Source: Pseudomonadota bacterium (GTDB lineage: Bacteria > Desulfobacterota > Desulfobulbia > Desulfobulbales > Desulfobulbaceae). From it: a stretch of DNA of 9,621 nt. The translations under genes were made by a program, and so were the position numbers. Under the pieces are notes generated by a model. That model saw nothing but the letters and a program-made list of their open reading frames with translations. It made no database searches and was not told the DNA's origin. Positions 5,780 through 9,621 of the stretch are shown one piece after another; position 1 is the first letter of the stretch, and every line of letters begins with the position of its first letter. Where the stretch lies: positions 1-9,621 of the forward strand of contig WRKE01000258.1 of assembly GCA_009778235.1 (NCBI GenBank). Reading direction: 5' to 3'.

Positions 5780-8395
5780 ATGTCCACTATTCTTGGCAAT
5801 CTCAAACAGATATACAAGGCACTTCGCGGCCGAAGCGTTGCCGACCAACCCGGAAACTCGTCGGAGATGAACGCCCTCTTCCGCTTCCGCTACGCCCTGT
5901 TCAAGGAGCTGTTGGCCGCCAACTCCGAGTTGCTCACCGTCTTGTCCGACATGGACGAAAAACTCAAGGGCGAGACCGTGTTCGGCCTGTCGTACATCAC
6001 CAACCAGGTCAACAAATCGCTGCGCAACGCCTTTCAGATGGTCAAGAGCCTCAACGTCATGTCCAGCGGCAAACACCGCGACCTGTACGCGGCCCTGGAG
6101 AAGATCAACGAGCGCATCAAGTCGATCATCGAGGAACGCAGGGCCGAGTGCGCCTCCCGGGCGGTCATGCCCTACGACCAGGTCCTGCTCAAGGATGCCG
6201 ACTGGGCCGGCGGCAAGAATGCCAATCTCGGTGAGATTAAAAACCGCCTCAACATTCCGGTTCCCGAGGGATTCGCCATCACCACCAAAGGGTTCCACGA
6301 TTTCTTCGAGTACAACGACCTCAAAGAAGCGATCATCAAGCAGAAGAACCTGATCTATGTCAACGAGTTCGATCTGCTCAACAACCTGAGCGCCGAAACC
6401 TTGGAGCTGGTCCGGTCCAAGCCGCTGCCACCCGATCTGGAACAGGAGATCCTCGCCGCTTCCACCGAGCTGTGGGGCGACGATCCGTCGGTGCTGGTGG
6501 CCATGCGCAGCAGCGCGGTGGGCGAGGACGGCGACATCTCCTATGCCGGCCAATACCTGACCCTGCTGGGGGTGACCCGGCCCGAAATCTGCGAGGCCTA
6601 CAAAACGATCATCTCCAGCCTGTTTTCCGCCCGGTCAATCTCCTACCGCAGTTCCAAGGGCGTGTACGACGAAGACCTGGCCATGGCCGTGGCCTGCCTC
6701 AAGATGGTCGACTCCCGAGCCAGCGGCGTGCTCTACACCCGCCACCCCTACGACATCACCAACGAGCACATCCTGATCAACGCGGTCTGGGGCCTGGGAC
6801 CGTATGCGGTGGACGGGGTGGTCACGCCCGACGCCTATGCGGTGACCAAGGACACCGGCCTGACCCTCCAGGAAAAAACCGTGGCCACCAAACTGGTGCA
6901 ATTGAGGCTGAACGCCGAAGGCGGGGTCGAAGAACGGCCGGTGCCCCCAGACCTGCAAAACGCGCCTTGTCTGAGCGACGATCAAATCCGGGTTCTCGCC
7001 GGCTATGGCACGGCCCTGGAGCAGCACTACAAGTGTCCCCAAGATGTCGAATGGGCCATGGACCCGGACGGCCAGTTGCTGATCCTCCAGTCCAGGCCGC
7101 TGAAGATCCAAAGCCCGACCAATTTCTCCCTGCTCAAGGCTCCTCCGCTCAAGGGGTACGAATTGATCGTCGACGGCGGTGAAATCGCCTCCCAGGGGGT
7201 GGGCAAGGGGGTCATCGTCCACGTTGACGCGGTGGAAGACCTGGCCGATTTCCCGGAAGGCGGCGTGCTGGTTGCCCGTCATTCCTCGCCCGAATATGTG
7301 ATCGTGATGCGCCAAGCCAGCGCCATCATCGTCGGCGCGGGCAGCGTCAGCGGCCACATGGCCGCCTTGGCCCGCGAATTCGACCTGCCAACCCTCATCT
7401 GTGCCAATCTTTCGATGGACCGGATTCCGCCAGGCCTGGAGGTGACGGTGGACGCCTACACCGGCCGGATCTACGCCGGCGAGGTCCCAGAATTGCTGAC
7501 CGCGATCAAGAAGGAAGAAGCCCACATGAAGGGCACGCCGATCTATGACCAACTGGAGCGGATCGCCAAGCACGTCATCCCGCTCAACCTGGTGAATCCC
7601 GAGGCGCCGGAGTTCACTCCCGCAGGCTGCGCCACCCTGCACGATCTCGCCCGCTACTGCCACGAGTATTCCTACAAGGAGATGTTCCAGATCAGCGATC
7701 TGGCCTCCAAATTCCATGGCTGGTCGCTCAAGCTGGACGCCGCCCTGCCCATGGACATCCACCTGATCGATATGGGCAACGGTCTGAAGGAAGACGCCTT
7801 GACCAAATGGAACTCGGTCAAGGTCGACGAGATCGTCTCCGCCCCCTTCATAGCCCTGCTGCAGGGGATGCTCAACAAGGAGGTCCACGGGCTGGAGCCG
7901 CGGCCGGTCAACTTTTCCGGTTTGATGTCGGTGATCAGGGAGCAGACCCTGGCCCCGGGCCATGTGGGCGACCGGTTCGGCGACCGCAGTTATGCAATCA
8001 TTGCCGACAAATACCTCAACTTCAGTTCACGGGTCGGCTACCATTACAGCGTCATCGATGCCTATTGCGGCGACACGATCAACAAAAATTACATCACCTT
8101 CACCTTCAAAGGCGGCGCGGCCGACGACGTCCGCAAGAACCGCCGCGTCCGGGCCATTGCCGACATTCTTGACCGGGAAGGGTTCAGGGTTCAGGTCAAA
8201 GGCGACAAGGTGGATGCCCGCCTGCAGAAATATCCCAAGTCCTACATCGAAAGCAAGATGGATATCCTGGGCCGGCTCCTGATCTTCACCCGCCAGCTCG
8301 ACATGCTGATGACCACGGAGCAAAGCGTGGTCTGGGTGGCGGACAATTTCGCCGCCGGCAACTACAAACTTACAGCCCCACCGGTCGAGGCTTAA
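5780..8395 (+). CDS. PEP-synthase-like phosphohistidine protein with unassigned C-terminal domain (paralog 2)
   Basis: This 871-aa paralog of the protein at 2523-5132 has the same four-part layout along its whole length. The N-terminal helical region (1-128) shares RY-x-x-FK-x-LL-x-ANS with paralog 1. The ATP-grasp domain shows GGKNANLG (144-151), MRSSAVGED (242-250), YTRHP (319-323), DVEW (422-425) and LQSRP (436-440). The swivelling domain (about 466-572) has SVSGHMAALAREFD with catalytic His526; two residues before it is Ser524 where dikinases usually have Thr. The C-terminal region (583-871) carries KGGAAD (777-782) and TRQLDM (837-842) and lacks recognisable PEP-barrel motifs. The expected chemistry is ATP-driven phosphorylation of His526, with an unknown acceptor. 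An AGGA at 5769-5772 supports the ATG start. The two copies have diverged clearly, so this is an old duplication and probably not redundancy. An automatic label of 'PEP synthase' or 'pyruvate, water dikinase' would overstate the evidence. Confidence 0.88.
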   Translation: MSTILGNLKQIYKALRGRSVADQPGNSSEMNALFRFRYALFKELLAANSELLTVLSDMDEKLKGETVFGLSYITNQVNKSLRNAFQMVKSLNVMSSGKHRDLYAALEKINERIKSIIEERRAECASRAVMPYDQVLLKDADWAGGKNANLGEIKNRLNIPVPEGFAITTKGFHDFFEYNDLKEAIIKQKNLIYVNEFDLLNNLSAETLELVRSKPLPPDLEQEILAASTELWGDDPSVLVAMRSSAVGEDGDISYAGQYLTLLGVTRPEICEAYKTIISSLFSARSISYRSSKGVYDEDLAMAVACLKMVDSRASGVLYTRHPYDITNEHILINAVWGLGPYAVDGVVTPDAYAVTKDTGLTLQEKTVATKLVQLRLNAEGGVEERPVPPDLQNAPCLSDDQIRVLAGYGTALEQHYKCPQDVEWAMDPDGQLLILQSRPLKIQSPTNFSLLKAPPLKGYELIVDGGEIASQGVGKGVIVHVDAVEDLADFPEGGVLVARHSSPEYVIVMRQASAIIVGAGSVSGHMAALAREFDLPTLICANLSMDRIPPGLEVTVDAYTGRIYAGEVPELLTAIKKEEAHMKGTPIYDQLERIAKHVIPLNLVNPEAPEFTPAGCATLHDLARYCHEYSYKEMFQISDLASKFHGWSLKLDAALPMDIHLIDMGNGLKEDALTKWNSVKVDEIVSAPFIALLQGMLNKEVHGLEPRPVNFSGLMSVIREQTLAPGHVGDRFGDRSYAIIADKYLNFSSRVGYHYSVIDAYCGDTINKNYITFTFKGGAADDVRKNRRVRAIADILDREGFRVQVKGDKVDARLQKYPKSYIESKMDILGRLLIFTRQLDMLMTTEQSVVWVADNFAAGNYKLTAPPVEA

Positions 8396-8444
8396 GGCAC
8401 TTGGGCGCTCTTTGGTCTTCCCGGCATCAACCCCGCACGATTGC

Positions 8445-8450
8445 AGAGGA
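8445..8450 (+). promoter_or_regulatory. Ribosome binding site of the 35-aa membrane peptide
   Basis: AGAGGA ends 5 bases before the ATG at 8456. It is one of the best-looking ribosome sites in the window and is the main argument that the tiny downstream reading frame is translated. Confidence 0.6.
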
Positions 8451-8455
8451 ACATC

Positions 8456-8563
8456 ATGAAAAACCTTATTCTCCTGATGATTATCGTCGGATCCATCATC
8501 ATTGGCCTGGTCCTCGGCGCCCGGATGCGCAACAAAAAAGACAATTCCGGCTCTGGTCAATAG
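8456..8563 (+). CDS. 35-aa single-pass membrane peptide, function unknown
   Basis: This short frame encodes a start Met-Lys-Asn, one hydrophobic segment of about 19 residues (4-22, rich in Ile and Leu with spaced Gly), then a basic patch RMRNKK (23-28) and a polar tail ending GSGQ. The positive-inside rule puts the basic C-terminus in the cytoplasm and the short N-terminus outside. There is no signal-peptidase site, lipobox or recognised family. Support comes from the good ribosome site, the clean membrane-segment-plus-anchor pattern, and its fit in the gap between the second PEP-synthase-like gene (60 bases upstream) and the second sensor kinase (54 bases downstream). Its stop codon lies in the loop of a perfect hairpin. 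It could be a small regulator of the neighbouring membrane kinase or a membrane tether, but nothing in the sequence proves a function. Confidence 0.65.
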   Translation: MKNLILLMIIVGSIIIGLVLGARMRNKKDNSGSGQ

Positions 8564-8576
8564 GGACCAGAGCCGG
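8547..8576 (+). other. Perfect 12-bp hairpin spanning the stop of the small membrane gene
   Basis: CCGGCTCTGGTC (8547-8558) is exactly complementary to GACCAGAGCCGG (8565-8576), with a 6-base loop AATAGG containing the TAG stop. No T-run follows on the + strand, so a classical Rho-independent terminator in the direction of the genes is not supported. It could slow ribosomes or RNA polymerase, protect the upstream mRNA 3' end, or partly reduce expression of the following kinase. On the minus strand the stem is followed after a few bases by a T-rich stretch (the complement of the Lys codons at 8533-8539), but no minus-strand gene calls for a terminator here. Confidence 0.6.
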
Positions 8577-8617
8577 CCATATCAACGCCATCCCGGAACC
8601 ACACCGCCACCACGAAC

Positions 8618-9621
8618 ATGCGCGAAAAATATAAAGACTACATCCGACTGCAACGACTGCTCGCCGCGGGCTTTTTCATCAGCGGCATCGTCCCGATCAT
8701 CATCATCGCCCTGGGTTCGCTCTACAACTTCAAGCAGCTTTCGATCAACGACATCGAGATGACCGCCCGACAGGTGGCGGAGCACCGCAACGACGCGATC
8801 AACACCTTTCTCCAATATCAGGTGAACTCCCTCTCGACCCTGATGAACCTCTATGAGCTCGATCATCTGCGGCAGCTGGAGAATCTCAACAAACTCTTTC
8901 TGGCCATCAACCGGGGCGACAAAGCGGGCGACATCGTCGATCTGCAGCTCATCGACACCAACGGCAGGCAGCAGGCCTACGTCGGTCCGTACCAGGACAA
9001 GGTCGAAGGCAAGAATTATCAGGATTCGCCCTGGTTCAAGGAGGTGCTGGCCCGAGGCACCTATGTCAGCGATGTGTTCAGCGGCTTCCGCAATTATCCT
9101 CACTTCGTCATCGCCCTGACCGATCCCCACAAGACCTATGTCCTGCGGGCCACCATCAATTCCGGCATCTTCAACTCGCTGTTGCACAGCGCCCAGATCG
9201 GACCCGGCGGCGACGCCTTCATCCTCAACTCAAACGGCGAGTACCAGACCCCGAGCCTGCAAAAGGCCGCCCAGCTCAACCCGGCGGAGCTTGCGCTGCT
9301 CCACCACCACACCGGCACCGAGCTCACCTCGGACAACGACCACCTCTATGTCGGCAAATGGCTCAACGGCGACATGTGGCTGCTGGTTGTCAAGGCGAAA
9401 ATCACCGATTCCCTGACCGGTTATTTCACCTACCGGGACCGGATCATGTTCACCGTCCTGGCGATCGCCGCCCTGTTTCTGGTGATCAGCCACTCCATCA
9501 GCCGGTTCATTGTCGCGCGGATCCGTCAAGCCGACCGCGAGCAGACCGCCCTGGACCAGCAGATGGCCCATATCGAAAAGATGGCGAACATCGGCAGGCT
9601 GGCCGCCGGCATTGCGCATGA
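8618..9621 (+). CDS. Second Cache-type sensor histidine kinase, N-terminal part (cut by window edge)
   Basis: The frame is open from the ATG at 8618 to the window end (334 codons plus 2 bases). The only in-frame stop just upstream is the TAG at 8561, and no other start codon lies between. Transmembrane segments lie at about 14-35 and 277-296, around a periplasmic Cache-type sensor of about 240 residues. The motifs YVGPY (121-125) and GFRNYPHF (156-163) align with those of the first kinase. The cytoplasmic part begins a HisKA domain: MANIGRLAAGIAHE ends at phospho-acceptor His334, where the window stops, so the ATPase domain lies outside. No HAMP or PAS domain is visible. There is no convincing ribosome site before the ATG, which may mean low or coupled translation. 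By analogy with the left part of the window a response regulator may follow. The sensor sequences of the two kinases differ enough to imply different ligands or ranges. Confidence 0.92.
   Translation, partial: MREKYKDYIRLQRLLAAGFFISGIVPIIIIALGSLYNFKQLSINDIEMTARQVAEHRNDAINTFLQYQVNSLSTLMNLYELDHLRQLENLNKLFLAINRGDKAGDIVDLQLIDTNGRQQAYVGPYQDKVEGKNYQDSPWFKEVLARGTYVSDVFSGFRNYPHFVIALTDPHKTYVLRATINSGIFNSLLHSAQIGPGGDAFILNSNGEYQTPSLQKAAQLNPAELALLHHHTGTELTSDNDHLYVGKWLNGDMWLLVVKAKITDSLTGYFTYRDRIMFTVLAIAALFLVISHSISRFIVARIRQADREQTALDQQMAHIEKMANIGRLAAGIAH

Noticed and set aside
6635..7963. Long minus-strand open frame (442 codons) and other antisense frames
   Set aside because: It lies fully inside paralog 2, whose conserved motifs fix the + strand as coding. 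The predicted product has skewed His/Gly/Val/Asp content typical of antisense frames in GC-rich genes.
8396..8410. Sigma-54-like promoter (GGCAC then a downstream GC)
   Set aside because: The spacing between the GG and GC elements is not the required 10 bases, and the TTGC part is missing.
1..9621. CRISPR array, insertion sequence, tRNA or phage attachment site
   Set aside because: No repeated spacer-like units, transposase motifs, terminal inverted repeats or tRNA-like clover-leaf segments were seen. Gene order and base composition look uniform.

Overview
The window is GC-rich and every gene lies on the + strand. Domain content suggests an anaerobic Desulfobacterota/deltaproteobacterial chromosome, perhaps a Desulfobulbales-like sulfur metaboliser. 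The clues are paired Cache-type sensor kinases with a GFR-x-x-PHF signature, stand-alone receiver proteins, and PEP-synthase-like proteins of about 870 residues. This assignment rests on recall of family style, not on a marker gene, so it is tentative.

Layout, left to right: (1) the C-terminal 48 residues of a CheY-like response regulator, cut by the window edge (1-147); (2) a complete membrane sensor histidine kinase with a periplasmic Cache-like sensor (260-2047); (3) a complete single-domain response regulator 9 bases downstream (2057-2473); (4) a PEP-synthase-like protein of 869 aa (2523-5132); (5) a small secreted Cache-domain protein (5203-5580); (6) a 199-base gap with nothing I can assign; (7) a second, paralogous PEP-synthase-like protein of 871 aa (5780-8395); (8) a 35-aa single-pass membrane peptide (8456-8563) whose stop codon sits in the loop of a perfect 12-bp hairpin; (9) a second sensor kinase related to the first, running off the right edge exactly at its phospho-acceptor His (8618-9621). 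No gene-free stretch exceeds 300 bases. I see no tRNA, rRNA, mobile element, CRISPR or convincing promoter.

The core of interest is the pair of PEP-synthase-like proteins. Each has an N-terminal helical region of about 130 residues, an apparently intact ATP-grasp (PPDK_N-like) domain and a swivelling phosphohistidine domain with its His. Each then ends in about 285 residues that the two share with each other and in which I see none of the PEP/pyruvate-binding barrel motifs of true PEP synthase or PPDK. They look like ATP-dependent phosphohistidine phosphotransferases with an unassigned acceptor or output domain.

Because they sit among two sensor kinases, two receiver-only regulators, a periplasmic Cache protein and a tiny membrane protein, the simplest working hypothesis is a signalling or metabolic switch. 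In it, extracytoplasmic ligand sensing by the kinases and Cache protein is passed through output-less receivers to the dikinase-like enzymes. The gene order supports association only; the biochemical link is inference.
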